Shown here: piece by piece, positions 19,615 through 29,100 of the stretch
Numbering within the stretch: position 1 is the first letter of the stretch
Layout: each line of letters begins with the position of its first letter
DNA from: Paracoccaceae bacterium
GTDB lineage: Bacteria > Pseudomonadota > Alphaproteobacteria > Rhodobacterales > Rhodobacteraceae
Assembly (NCBI GenBank): GCA_020832445.1
Contig: JAFIEO010000022.1
Coordinates: forward strand, 62,001 to 126,000
DNA length: 64,000 bases
Reading direction: 5' to 3'
Notes under the pieces: generated by a model
The model's database searches: none
What the model was told of the DNA's origin: nothing
What the model saw: only the letters and a program-made list of their open reading frames with translations
Made by a program: the position numbers and the translations under genes

Positions 19615-20634
19615 TTAAGCCATCGCACGCATGACTTCACCCTGCCGATGCGTGGATACGGGCATATAGGCGCTGAGGGTGGTGGCAATGTTCTCATGGC
19701 CCAAATTCATCGACCAAACCTTGAACGCCTCGGGCGTCTTGCAGTGGTCATTCGCCATAAAGGTCAGCGTCTTGCGGAAGCTATGCGGGGCGAAGGCGGG
19801 CAACCCTGCATTGGTGAAGGCGTCCTTGATGACGGTGCGCAGTTTGCCCGCGTTGCTGTAGGTGTCACGCGACAGGCCCAGTGCGGCAAATGATCCATCC
19901 TTGAGGCCCATCAGGGGCTTAGGAAACAAGGCGTCATTCGGGCCGAAAAGTTCCTCTTTGCGCAGGTAGTCCACCCAATCACGGAAGGCTTGAAGATAGG
20001 CATCATCGACAGGGAAAAACCATGTCGTGAAGGTCTTGGAGAATTTGGTGTTCACGTCGCGGGCGTCTTGGTGGACGCAGCCCTGCACCAGATCGACGTG
20101 TTTCAGACGCATGGACGCAATCGCCCCATCCCGAGCGCCAGTCAACATCAGGAAGGCAAACAGCGCCCTGTCACGGCGTTGCAGGGGCGTGGCGCTGGGC
20201 ATCTGGGCGAAGGCGTGGCGGCATTGCTCGGGCGTCGGACCCGGCGTGTCACGGGCCGTGTGGGCAATGCGGGCGTCTTTGGCGTTCAGGTTGAAATATT
20301 CGGCATCCGCATAGGCAATGCGCGACTTGTAGCCCGGTTGCCCTGCCAGCCAGTGAATGAACGCCTTGACCATGCGCAGGGTGCTATCGACCGTAGCCTT
20401 GGAAAGCGGCGCGCCGGTGCGGGCGTTCTTCTCGTTCGACAGGCGGTTCTTGAAGGTGATGGCCTGCTCGATATGAAACCGCTTGAAGGGCTTGTAGCCG
20501 GTGCTGCGTTCAAAGCGCAGGATGGCTTCGGCTGCCTTGTCGACCGTGGCCATGTCGGCGCGTTTGGCTTCGCGCAGAAATTGCAGATAGCGACGCTTGA
20601 TCCGCTCGTTTTCTTCATTGAATTTCCGGGCCAT
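19615..20634 (-). CDS. Tyrosine recombinase/integrase, second island recombinase
   Basis: 339 aa. An N-terminal SAM-like core-binding domain is followed by the catalytic domain with Arg in TGARDGA (near residue 168), H-x-x-R in PHSFRKT (near residue 287), His in LGHEN and the nucleophilic Tyr in LSAYM (near residue 323). All key residues are intact. It is 68 bp upstream of mod and transcribed with it. It differs strongly from the P4-type integrase at the other end, so the island either captured a second element or uses this enzyme for another recombination event. Confidence 0.88.
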   Translation of the reverse strand: MARKFNEENERIKRRYLQFLREAKRADMATVDKAAEAILRFERSTGYKPFKRFHIEQAITFKNRLSNEKNARTGAPLSKATVDSTLRMVKAFIHWLAGQPGYKSRIAYADAEYFNLNAKDARIAHTARDTPGPTPEQCRHAFAQMPSATPLQRRDRALFAFLMLTGARDGAIASMRLKHVDLVQGCVHQDARDVNTKFSKTFTTWFFPVDDAYLQAFRDWVDYLRKEELFGPNDALFPKPLMGLKDGSFAALGLSRDTYSNAGKLRTVIKDAFTNAGLPAFAPHSFRKTLTFMANDHCKTPEAFKVWSMNLGHENIATTLSAYMPVSTHRQGEVMRAMA

Positions 20635-20683
20635 TGTTCATCCTTTCCGAAGTGATGGTTCAAGAGGGGTTCAGTGGGTTCCT

Positions 20684-21109
20684 TTAGGCTTGCCGCCCCT
20701 CTTTGATGGCGATCTCGAAAATCCGGCTGAAATGGTCAATCTTGGTCTGGCTGATCATGCGGTTACAGGTGCCGCCGCACACTTCGCAAAGCCCCAGCAA
20801 GCGGGCGGTCTTCGGGGTCTGAGGAATGCAATCGACCATCAGGCCCATCGGAGTGCGCCCAGCCTTGCAACTGAGGCAATAGAGTTGATCGGGCTGCAAT
20901 GGCGCTTTTGCCGCCTTGGCGCGAACTTCAAGAAAACCGCGCAGTGCATCCCCAAGGATCAGGAAGGGGCGTTGCGACTTCATCAGGGGCAAGCCAGATT
21001 TCACCCAACTGCGAATCGTGCCGATGGACACGCCTAGCGCATTGGCCGCCTCCTCGACTGTGTAGGTTCGCGCAGCCTTGATCGCGCGGGGGTTTGGGCG
21101 TTTTGCCAT
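20684..21109 (-). CDS. HTH (MerR/excisionase-like) protein with C-terminal zinc-binding cysteines
   Basis: 141 aa. The N-terminal half is a helix-turn-helix (YTVEEAANALGVSIGTIRSWVKSGLP, residues about 16-41) of the type found in excisionases and MerR-like proteins. The C-terminal half has YCLSCKAG and, about 40 residues later, LCEVCGGTC, a likely zinc-binding set. It lies between the AlpA-like gene and the recombinase in the same orientation, so it probably regulates the island or assists recombination. Confidence 0.7.
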   Translation of the reverse strand: MAKRPNPRAIKAARTYTVEEAANALGVSIGTIRSWVKSGLPLMKSQRPFLILGDALRGFLEVRAKAAKAPLQPDQLYCLSCKAGRTPMGLMVDCIPQTPKTARLLGLCEVCGGTCNRMISQTKIDHFSRIFEIAIKEGRQA

Positions 21110-21142
21110 GTTATGCCTGCCACTGACCGTTGCGCGCGCGCG

Positions 21143-21349
21143 TCACGGTTTCATCTGGGGCGCGGCCTTCGCGGCTTCCCAAGCCTCAATCTCGGACAAC
21201 TTCCAGCGTGTGCAGCCGGGGCTGAGTTTCACAGGCTTGGGGAATGTGGGGTCTTCATTCAGCCAGCGGCGGGGCGTCAGGTGGTGGACGTTGTAGCGCG
21301 CGCCAAGTTGACGATCTGAAAGGTAAATTTCGGGCATGTGCGACTCCAT
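21143..21349 (-). CDS. AlpA-like DNA-binding protein
   Basis: 64-68 aa (starts at 21349 or 21337). The sequence EIYLSDRQLGARYNVHHLTPRRWLNED is a winged-helix/AlpA-type helix-turn-helix followed by FPKPVKLSPGCTRWKLSEIEAWEAA, the standard C-terminal strand and helix of this family. AlpA-like proteins activate integrase expression or act as excisionases in P4-type islands. Confidence 0.78.
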   Translation of the reverse strand: MESHMPEIYLSDRQLGARYNVHHLTPRRWLNEDPTFPKPVKLSPGCTRWKLSEIEAWEAAKAAPQMKP

Positions 21350-21450
21350 AGGTTTGCTATGGGGTCATTCTGAAAGAGTGGGCTTGCAAAGTATCGCAAC
21401 ATGCGGCCCAGAATGCTGAACACTTGGACCAAAATGCACGTAATCATGCG

Positions 21451-22503
21451 CTAGAAATTATGGGCAGGATTTTTGGGCAGCCATCTTTGAATGATACGCT
21501 GTGCTGTGGTTCTCTTCATTTCTTGATTGAGCGTTTGAAATACAAAATCGGATACTTCTGCGACAAGCGCTTCTCTCTTTTTAGGAAACGTCCCACTATC
21601 ACGTATACTGTCGAGATGTTTATGAATTGCTGCTTCTAAAATTCTGTCAGTTGAATGGGGTGCCCCCCGATTTCTTGAATTCAAGGTTCCAGATTTTCCA
21701 GAATTTATGTTGGTATCAACCTGTTCTGAAATGAAAACTTTTCCGAAAAAATTTCCCTCAATATGCTCTGGCAGCAAGTCAGGATTAGGGAAAATTTCGA
21801 GCAATTTTTCAGTTGGAATAATAACGCCAAGATATTTTTCATCCCATAGCTCAAGGTTAGAATCGTGCCAGTTAACGCATCTCATATCCCAGCTTGTTTT
21901 TGGAATGCTAATGAAGTCTTTCGGCCAATCATCCGCACCCCAGTTCTCAATTACTTCGTCATCAGCAGGCATGCAAACCCCTTTGCCTGTAAGCCTTCCA
22001 TCTATGAGACTAAGAAACAGCTTCGCTCTGGCGGCATTGAGCGCATGCAAAATGGGTACCTGCAATAATCTCAAACTTTCGGCGGCCTCCAAGTTTGCTT
22101 CATCACTGGCAATCCAATCTTCATAAAGATTTTTCATAACCGCCACATGTTCGGGGTCTTCATTTCCCTCCATAAGGGTTTGCAGCTTTTCCTTCTTTTC
22201 TAAAATGCTTTGTTTGAATGTACTGGGATTCTCCCCCCCACATTGCTCATAAGCTGAAATGTATGCAGATGCATCCACATCAGTAAATCGTTCATTTATA
22301 TATGCTTCGCCCAGGTATAGATCATGGCTGAAGTGGTGGCCCATATATTCAAGTATACTATCAACAGACTGGCGTTGCTCAATAGGTCGGTCATCCCTGT
22401 CAAGGTCGTAGACGGCACTAGGTAGGAATCCGAAAGCTAGCCAATCCGCCGCCTCACTGATCGGGCAAAACTCCGCAATCTCAACTTCTTGTAAGTAACG
22501 CAT
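21451..22503 (-). CDS. AT-rich island gene of unknown function
   Basis: About 350 aa starting at MRYLQEVEIAEF; its ATG overlaps the integrase stop (TGATG), so translation is probably coupled. I recognise no catalytic family. The protein is acidic in the middle (helical stretch with EKKEKLQTLMEGNEDPEHVAVM near residues 115-140) and ends in a basic segment (KRTTAQRIIQRWLPKNPAHNF) that could be an HTH-like or DNA-binding tail. Base composition is clearly more AT-rich than all its neighbours, indicating separate acquisition. As the only cargo besides the R-M pair, an accessory defence role is possible but unproven. Confidence 0.7.
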   Translation of the reverse strand: MRYLQEVEIAEFCPISEAADWLAFGFLPSAVYDLDRDDRPIEQRQSVDSILEYMGHHFSHDLYLGEAYINERFTDVDASAYISAYEQCGGENPSTFKQSILEKKEKLQTLMEGNEDPEHVAVMKNLYEDWIASDEANLEAAESLRLLQVPILHALNAARAKLFLSLIDGRLTGKGVCMPADDEVIENWGADDWPKDFISIPKTSWDMRCVNWHDSNLELWDEKYLGVIIPTEKLLEIFPNPDLLPEHIEGNFFGKVFISEQVDTNINSGKSGTLNSRNRGAPHSTDRILEAAIHKHLDSIRDSGTFPKKREALVAEVSDFVFQTLNQEMKRTTAQRIIQRWLPKNPAHNF

Positions 22504-23792
22504 CACCCAATCCTTACCACTTGCCCGCCCTTGGCCTTGCCGCCCATGAAATCCGCCCAATCCGCCATCATGCGCCGCCGCTTCTCAATCATATCGCCAC
22601 GCCTGTAGCTGGCCTCCACTGCGTTGCTGATACGGTGCGCAAGTGCCACTTCGGCCATGTCGCCCGGATAGCCGGTCATTTCCGCCGCCCAATCCCTGAA
22701 AGTGCTGCGCAGGCCATGTGGCACGGCGGGCCGTTTCGACGTTCTATCAATGAAACCCACGCCCCCTTCGGCCTTGTCTGATTCGTGCATCCGTTTCATG
22801 GTGGCCGATAGCGTCATGTCCGACAACTGCCCACCGCGCGCGGCTGGAAACACCAGCGGGTTGCCCTCCAGTTTGGGAAGCGCGCGCAGCATTCCGACCG
22901 CGCGGGGCGATAGGGGCACACGGTGTTCACGGTCCATTTTCATGCGCGCGGCTGGAATAATCCAAAGCGCCTTGTCCAAGTCGATCTCACTCCAAAGCGC
23001 GCCCCTGACCTCTTGCGACCGTGTAGCGGTCAGGGCGGCAAGCTCCAGCGCCCGCGCGCCAAAGCCTTCGCGGGCTTGTAAGGCGGCATACCAGCGCGGC
23101 GCATCTTCCAGCGCCAAGGCGGGGTGGTTGCCCTCGTTTGCCACCTTGGACGGGGGCGGCAACAGTTCTTTCAGATTGCCCGCCCATCGCGCGGGATTGT
23201 CGCCTGTCCTGTGGCCTGCGACCGTAGCCCAGCTTAGAACCGCCTCAATCCGACCACGTACACGGCTGGCGGTTTCGGTCTTGTCCATCCAGATAGGTTG
23301 CAGCACGCGCAAGATATCTTGTGTCGTGATATCCTGCACCAGCATCGCGCCCAGATCGGGGGTGGCATAGGTGGCAAGGGTGTTTTCCCATTGCTGGCGG
23401 TGCTTGGGGTTCTTGAAGGCGTCCAGCTTCGCGGCAAGCGCCTTGTTCACGGCATCGGCAAAAGTCAGGCCACGGCGCTGCGCAGCAATCAGCGCGGCCT
23501 TGGCGGCCTTGCGTTCCTCTATCGGGTCAATGCCGCGTTCTATCTTGTCGCGGGCCTCGCGGGCCTTGTCGCGCGCCTGCGAAAGTGTCACGGCGGGAAA
23601 ACCACCTAAGCCAATATCACGGCGCAATGTGCCAACCTTGACGCGCAGAACCCAAGAGCGCCCGTTCTTCGGCGTAACTTGCAGGTGAAGCCCCGGCACG
23701 CCACCGACCGAAAACAGGACATTGCGCTTGCCGCCGGGATGGGTCAGCCGCTTCACGTCGAGCGCGGTCAGTTCTTCGGCAATCCTTGGCAT
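22503..23792 (-). CDS. int: P4-type (DUF4102) tyrosine integrase
   Basis: 429 aa. The N-terminal arm-binding domain of the DUF4102 type is seen (LTALDVKRLTHPG, then LHLQVTPKNGRSWVLRV and IGLGGFPAVTLSQARDKARE). The catalytic domain carries Arg in ATRSQEVRG (near residue 256), H-x-x-R in PHGLRSTFRDW (near 361), His in LAHRISN and Tyr in ASYRRGD (near 394). It starts 160 bp from the distal attachment repeat and most likely catalysed insertion into tRNA-Ser. Confidence 0.93.
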   Translation of the reverse strand: MPRIAEELTALDVKRLTHPGGKRNVLFSVGGVPGLHLQVTPKNGRSWVLRVKVGTLRRDIGLGGFPAVTLSQARDKAREARDKIERGIDPIEERKAAKAALIAAQRRGLTFADAVNKALAAKLDAFKNPKHRQQWENTLATYATPDLGAMLVQDITTQDILRVLQPIWMDKTETASRVRGRIEAVLSWATVAGHRTGDNPARWAGNLKELLPPPSKVANEGNHPALALEDAPRWYAALQAREGFGARALELAALTATRSQEVRGALWSEIDLDKALWIIPAARMKMDREHRVPLSPRAVGMLRALPKLEGNPLVFPAARGGQLSDMTLSATMKRMHESDKAEGGVGFIDRTSKRPAVPHGLRSTFRDWAAEMTGYPGDMAEVALAHRISNAVEASYRRGDMIEKRRRMMADWADFMGGKAKGGQVVRIG

Positions 23793-23799
23793 CTGACAT

Positions 23800-23880
23800 A
23801 TCCCACATTAAACCCCACATCGAAAATGTAACTGGGTGCATCGGATTGTGCAATACTGCATAGGCTTAATGTGGGGTATG
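23800..23880. repeat. Candidate integrase arm-type sites, right end
   Basis: Three copies of the CCCCACAT-type motif: TATCCCACATTAA and AAACCCCACATCGA in tandem (about 23800-23824) and one inverted copy TTAATGTGGGGTATG (23866-23880). They match the motifs inside attL and lie between the integrase start and attR. Confidence 0.5.
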
Positions 23881-23951
23881 ACCAATGAATAAAGGCGATT
23901 GCGGCCAATCAAGCATCTGATTGCAAACGATAAGAATCGATTCATGGCGGG

Positions 23952-23965
23952 CTGTCTCTCCGCCA
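23952..23965 (+). repeat. Attachment site attR
   Basis: CTGTCTCTCCGCCA, identical and in direct orientation to the last 14 bases of tRNA-Ser at 14998-15011. It marks the distal boundary of the island. Confidence 0.88.
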
Positions 23966-24927
23966 TTTATTGCATTAAGTGATTGATTTATATAGAAAAT
24001 TTCCGCTGCGGATTTTCTTACGTGTCATCCAGAGTGCATCCTCGAAAACGCTCTACGAGAGCTATGATGGATATGGTGACCCCGGACGCTTTGACCCTGT
24101 CCGGCTCCATGAGGAGCGCGTTCCACTTAGCCTCCACTTCTCACTTCGCCCGGCATCCCCCCGCTCGTTCGCGGTCGCAGGTCAGGCTGCTCGCTTACCC
24201 TGTGTTCCACCCGAAGTACGCGTCTCAACCAGTTCAGATTGTCGAGGCGCAGACCACCATAGGCCGAGGGTGCAAGGGGGCCGGACCGCCGACCCAGATG
24301 GAAGGCTACAGACGCGATCCTTGCGGAGATCGAGACGCGAATGCCACAAGATGTCTGCCACGGCGGCGGTGATACTTTTCCAGAAGTGGAGCCGCGAGGA
24401 TTATTCGGGGATCTAGGTGATTCCGCTGTGAGAGACCGCAGCGACGTGCGGCTTCTTTGGGTTTGGGAAGGTTTGCGTCCAATTTTCAACCCGCTGCTTT
24501 CGGTGAGGGAGTGAGGGAAGTGAGGCAACTTCCCACACATTTTGAAAACTTGTCTAAGTAACTGTTTTATATGTGTATAGCGTCCTGGGGAATTGTTAAG
24601 GAAAGTGCATCACTTTCCTCACTTCCCTCACCACTCTCACTGAAGGATAAGATGCTGTGAAGGGATTGTACCTATCTGATAATTCTTTGATTTCTTCCCC
24701 AAGTCTAATTGATGACGCATGGCTCCGTTAAAGTTGCAACGGATCGCTTTAGCCCGACTAGGAATTAAGGTCGGGGCTGTAGAACTGAAATTATCCAATC
24801 ACACCATGGCCTACGACGTTGAGACAGGGGCGGCGGTGGTGTATCGCTTGGGGAACGGGCGGCGGGCTTGCTCGCCAGCCATGAGCCGACCGGGCGCATT
24901 GCGCGCCCCAAGAAGACGGGACAGGGC
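23966..24927. other. Flank beyond attR without a clear intact gene
   Basis: About 960 bp. Overlapping frames are open on both strands between 23979 and 24540 but show no recognisable domain. Within it a pair of inverted GTGAGGGAAGTGAGG-type repeats (about 24508-24522 and 24612-24632) flanks an AT-rich 90-bp stretch. The last ~80 bp encode GERAAGLLASHEPTGRIARPKK in the mod-fragment frame, behind a stop codon; this looks like the tail of a lost upstream gene. Confidence 0.5.
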
Positions 24928-25308
24928 ATGAGCAAGTATGACGATCTTCCCCGCGAGCAGTTGATCGAACTGCTGAAAAAGCGGGACCGCACCAAGAAGC
25001 TGGGGCTGGTGTGGGAGCGGGATGAGATTGAGGCGGACAACGCCGTGGATGCCAATTTCGTGGCGGCGACACTCATCCCGGACCTATCGGACAAGCCCGC
25101 GCCGTGGCGGAACATGGTAATCGAGGGCGACAACTATGATGCCCTGCGCTGGCTGCGCATGACGATGGCGGGGCAGATCAAGTGCATCTACATTGACCCG
25201 CCATACAACACCGGGACAAAAGACTGGGTCTATAACGACCACTACGCTAACCCCGAGGATGCCTATTTCCATTCGACATGGCTGGAGTTCCTGTTCTGCC
25301 GCCTGACG
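24928..25308 (+). pseudogene. Truncated type III-like DNA methyltransferase (mod) 5' fragment
   Basis: The fragment starts at MSKYDDLPREQLIELLKKRD and runs about 127 codons. It includes WRNMVIEGDNYDALRWL and CIYIDPPYNTGTKDWVYNDHY with the DPPY methylase motif, then stops matching the family after LEFLFCRLT. The AdoMet motif and target-recognition domain are missing. At the break the sequence changes to insertion-sequence remnants. It is a second, dead methyltransferase gene next to the intact island copy and on the opposite strand; their N-terminal parts are clearly different. Confidence 0.8.
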
Positions 25309-25856
25309 GCTCATCCTTTGAGTGTTTTACTCTCCGGTAAACCCGGGGCGGTTCAGTCCGCCCGGATCGCTCGCGTCAACTGGTCCTCATCGGCACCAGT
25401 GCCAGCACGGATCACGATGGCGCCGACAACGATTTTGAGATCGGAATTTGTGACAGCGGCCGACGCCTCAGTCGTGCGGTCATCAACCACCAGTTCCGCG
25501 AAGATTGGCAACGCCGCCACGCTCTCGGGCACCACCAGATTGCCTTTACGCAGCTGCTTTCGCCAATCGTAAATTTGCCAGCGCGTCGTGCCGTGCTTGC
25601 GCGCCAAATCGGCCACCGTCACGCCGGGCATCATGCTCTCTGCCGCGATCCGAGCTCGCTCCGCCTTCGTGCGCCGTCGCCGACCACACGGCCCCTCGAT
25701 TACTTCCAGCCGGGAAACTCCAACGCCCTTCGAGCCGTCCAAATGAACGCCTATTTTGCCGTCTACTTCCAAGATCAAAACCCTCCGTCACGCGCATGCG
25801 CACAGAATGGCTGGATCAAGTCAGAAATGGCAGGAGGGGATCGGCGTCGCGCTTAC
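25309..25856 (-). mobile_element. IS66-family remnant (with a possible second IS end)
   Basis: The right boundary is marked by GCTTAC at 25851-25856, which read on the minus strand starts GTAAGCGCGACGCC, the IS66-type terminal repeat. The tnpA gene reads inward from it. tnpB, tnpC and the left terminus are gone. Between the tnpA break near 25356 and the mod break near 25308 is a ~50-bp segment that on the minus strand begins TGAACCGCCCCGGGTTTACC and looks like an end of a different (IS3-like) element, suggesting nested insertion followed by deletion. Confidence 0.65.
25353..25778 (-). CDS. tnpA: IS66-family accessory protein TnpA
   Basis: About 141 aa. The helix-turn-helix region RRRTKAERARIAAESMMPG then VADLARKHGTTRWQIYDWRKQL is characteristic of IS66 TnpA. 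The C-terminus (IVIRAGTGADEDQLTRAIRA) is the usual end but is cut after RAIRA. Without the partner proteins TnpB and TnpC the element cannot move. Confidence 0.75.
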   Translation of the reverse strand: MILEVDGKIGVHLDGSKGVGVSRLEVIEGPCGRRRRTKAERARIAAESMMPGVTVADLARKHGTTRWQIYDWRKQLRKGNLVVPESVAALPIFAELVVDDRTTEASAAVTNSDLKIVVGAIVIRAGTGADEDQLTRAIRAD

Positions 25857-25875
25857 AGAAAACTTAAAGCTTCCA

Positions 25876-26142
25876 ATGGTGCAAAATTTACTTGCGTCTT
25901 CGCGCGGGGCGCGGCGGGGCTTGCTGTTCATCGCATTCGGAACCGCGCTACAGATCGTTCTGATTGCCGTGATGACATATCTGTTTGAATTGCGGTTCAG
26001 CGCCCGCTGCCGTCCCGCCCCTCATGGACCACTACCCCGCCCCAGCGCGCTGATTGCCGGATGTTCACCGGTTGCTCGGCTTTCAGACACGCTTCAGTCG
26101 GGCACAGGCCAGCTTATTGGCGGGATGGCTGTGCCGTATTGA
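25876..26142 (+). CDS. Possible small membrane protein (doubtful)
   Basis: 89-aa frame just outside the IS66 terminus. Residues about 16-40 (LLFIAFGTALQIVLIAVMTYLFEL) form one good membrane segment, but the remainder is Pro- and Arg-rich and the 3' end overlaps the metzincin gene on the other strand by 49 bp. It could be a remnant of a transporter gene broken by the insertion, or noncoding. Confidence 0.25.
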   Translation: MVQNLLASSRGARRGLLFIAFGTALQIVLIAVMTYLFELRFSARCRPAPHGPLPRPSALIAGCSPVARLSDTLQSGTGQLIGGMAVPY

Positions 26143-29100
26143 CTGCTCAGCCCGCGGCCTATTGCAAGTGTCAGCGCCCCAGTGACCGGCGTGTCATCTG
26201 TCAGGAACAGTCCCGCTGTCAAAGTGGCATCATTCACAACCAGTTCGGTTTGCAATTCCTGCCCTGTGCCATCTGTGACGACCAGATGTGTGGCCAGTTG
26301 CGCCCTGTCGACCGCAGCGGGCAGATATAGCGTGATCGGGGCGCCGTCGGTGAATGCGCCTGTGTCGGGAAAATCAGGCGCAGGCCATTCCAGATTTGGG
26401 GGGGCAAGTTGCACTTCCCCCTGTGCAAAACGCAGGCCGTCACTGACCGTGACGCGCAATCGGGGTGCAGGTCCGTCGGATAGCTCGGTAAGGTCCAGTT
26501 CAATCTGCGGGGCAGTCTGGTGCAGAAACAATGGCTTCCACGGGGCATTGCCGGTCGGGCTATAGTGGATATCAGCGCCGGTGACGGGCGCGCCTGTTGC
26601 CGCCCATTTCAACATACCCGAGGGGTCTAGGCTAAGGTCCAGGCCCAACGGCCCGTCGATTTGCGGGGCAAGCGCGGCAATCACCGTTGTTCCGTCCAGT
26701 ATTTCGATCTGTGCTGCATCGGGATCAAGCGGCAGGCTGATTGCGAAATCTGCCCAGGTCAGAGGATTGAGAGGGTTGTCCAGATGCATCAATCGCCGCG
26801 TTGCGGGATGTGCCGGCAAGCCGCGTACAGGACGCGGGTCAAAGCGCATTTCAGACAGGATGCGACCGCCATCGTCGCGCAACACCGCCCTGAATCGTCC
26901 TGCGTCCGATTGCACTGGCGGCGCGTTGCGCAAGCGCACAGGGTTTATCAGCAGCGGGCCGTCATCAGCGGCCATCCAGCCACTGATGGCAAGGCTTTGC
27001 ACCTGCGGGCGGGCAGCATCTGTGGCGGTTGTGCCGGGGCGGGCTTGCGCCCAGCGTGTCGGGCGCGGCAGGCTGGCATCCATCAAATCGCGCAGACCGG
27101 GCCGCATGCCGTCCCTGATATCATGCTGAACGGTGCGATATTCCGCCATATGCATGGAACTGGCCGCAGATGGCAGCACGCTGGGCCACATCAGGGATAC
27201 CAGCGTATTCTCATCCTGCGCATTTCCTTCGGTGGCCGATTTGTTCCAGCCATCCAATCCCGAAGGCGCGATACGATAGGCTTCAATATTCAGATTGAAA
27301 TCGCTGGCCGCGCCCACCTGATCGGCATTGCCGGGCAGATGTGGCAAACCAAAGGCATGGGCAAACTCATGCACCAGCCCCACGCCCAGCTCGTCCGCCG
27401 TGAACCCTGCATTCATGGTCATCATGATAGATCGCGCCTGATAATTGCTAAACGCCCCTTTTACCGTCCAGTGCTCCAAGGGAGAGAGCGCGCGCCCCAA
27501 AGTTGCCTCGCCAAGGAATAAGGGCGGGGTTATGATTGCAAGCATGTCGTCGGGGCCGAGTTCCTGCCCCAGTCGTTCCTGCACCCAACGCGCGAATGCA
27601 CCCAACAAAACAGTGTTGGGCATCGATTCCCATTCAGAATCATCATAGCGCGCGTCCCCGCGCCGGACCGACCGGAAGATTTCCCATGTGCCGGGGGTGG
27701 AAATATCACCACCGCTGCTGTGCTGCTCGCGCAGGTTATGCTCTACTGCGGCCTCGATCCGCTCAAGTTCTCGCATGACCAAGACCCCCCCATAGGCCGC
27801 AATCATTGCCGGATCACGCAACAGGGCTTCAAGGAAATGGACGTAGCTTAAACTGTGGCGAATAAATCTGGTTCTTGTTCCGCGATGGGGCAGATATTGT
27901 GGGACATAGGTGCTGGCCATGTTGACCGAATTCAGCATCAGGACACGCTTGTCATCGGGTATCCCGTCCAGCCAGTCGCCGATGCGCAAGACCGCATAGA
28001 CCACCGACAACTCGCCCGGGTCCAGTTCCCATACGTCATACTCCCGCTCGGCGCTGTATCGGGTTTGCTCCAGCGGTTGGGGAAAGGGATCGTCCGGTTC
28101 GATCCGTAGCCGCAATGTACCGGAATCCGGTCCCGGGCGCCATCCGAACGCGTTGATTGTATGGCGCGCGTGGCGGCGATCGTCGTGCGAGAAGATGTCG
28201 TCATCATCATGTCGCCAGACGCGCAGGGTCCGGCCCCGCGGCGCGCGCCGGAACTGACCGACGATGCGCGGGTGGTGTTCCGAATACGCCAGTTGCATGG
28301 GAAAGCTGTCGGGCTGCATGTGATGGGCCACATCCTCGTGCCGTTCCCATGTGACATAGGCCCGCGTCAGGGTGGGTTTGTCACGCGTCAGGAATGCGTT
28401 GCGCACCACCTGAAATGTATGCAACTGCACCGGGGATTCATCTTCTGGCGCCTGCACCGACAGGTCCAGCATTGTTACGAATGACCAGATGTAATCCTCG
28501 TCCAGCATGGCCCCTTCGGGTGTCAGCACGCCAGCGCCACCGCTTTCAATCCGCGCGCGGTAGATCGTGCCGGAATAAAGCGGTTCTTCTGGCGAAAACC
28601 GATAGCCGGAGGCACCATTGCGGTCCCATGTGCCCTCGATCTTCAGTTGGTCACCATCAGGCGCATAGGTATAAAGGCTGAAGGCACGCGTCAGCGAAGG
28701 CAGTGTCACTGGTTCGCTGAATGTGACTGTCAGATCGGGGGTTTCAAAGTTGACATTCTCACGTTCCGGTTCGGGGCGCACAGACTCCACGCGAAACGGC
28801 GGATCGCAGGCAAACGGGTCATCATCCCAACGCTCGCGCGCCACAATGCAGACACGCACATTGGCCCGTCCGTCCGGGCGCGCGGACAGCTGGTGTGACT
28901 GATCGCAGGGCGCAACCGAAACAAAGGGCGGTTCCGTCGCCGACAGGCAACTGACCGCATTCACGCGCACGGTGATCGCCAGTTCCCCCTCGGCGCGGTC
29001 AATGCGGGCAAACCCGTCTTCGTTCAGCAGCATACCGCCATCATGCCCCAACGACCGCACGGACCGCCCCGCACGCGTCAGGTAGTTCACCCCATGAGAG

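Larger units (their letters stand above)
15012..23965. mobile_element. tRNA-Ser integrated genomic island carrying a type III R-M system
   Basis: About 8.95 kb between 14-bp direct repeats. All seven genes point the same way (minus): P4-type integrase, AT-rich unknown gene, AlpA-like protein, HTH/zinc protein, second tyrosine recombinase, Mod, Res. The integrase lies next to the distal attachment site rather than next to the tRNA. No replication, conjugation or virion gene was seen, so it appears non-self-transmissible. Confidence 0.85.

Noticed and set aside
23979..24540. Overlapping frames on both strands beyond attR (up to 145 aa)
   Set aside because: Neither strand shows a domain or start signal; they may derive from a decayed gene but I cannot support one.
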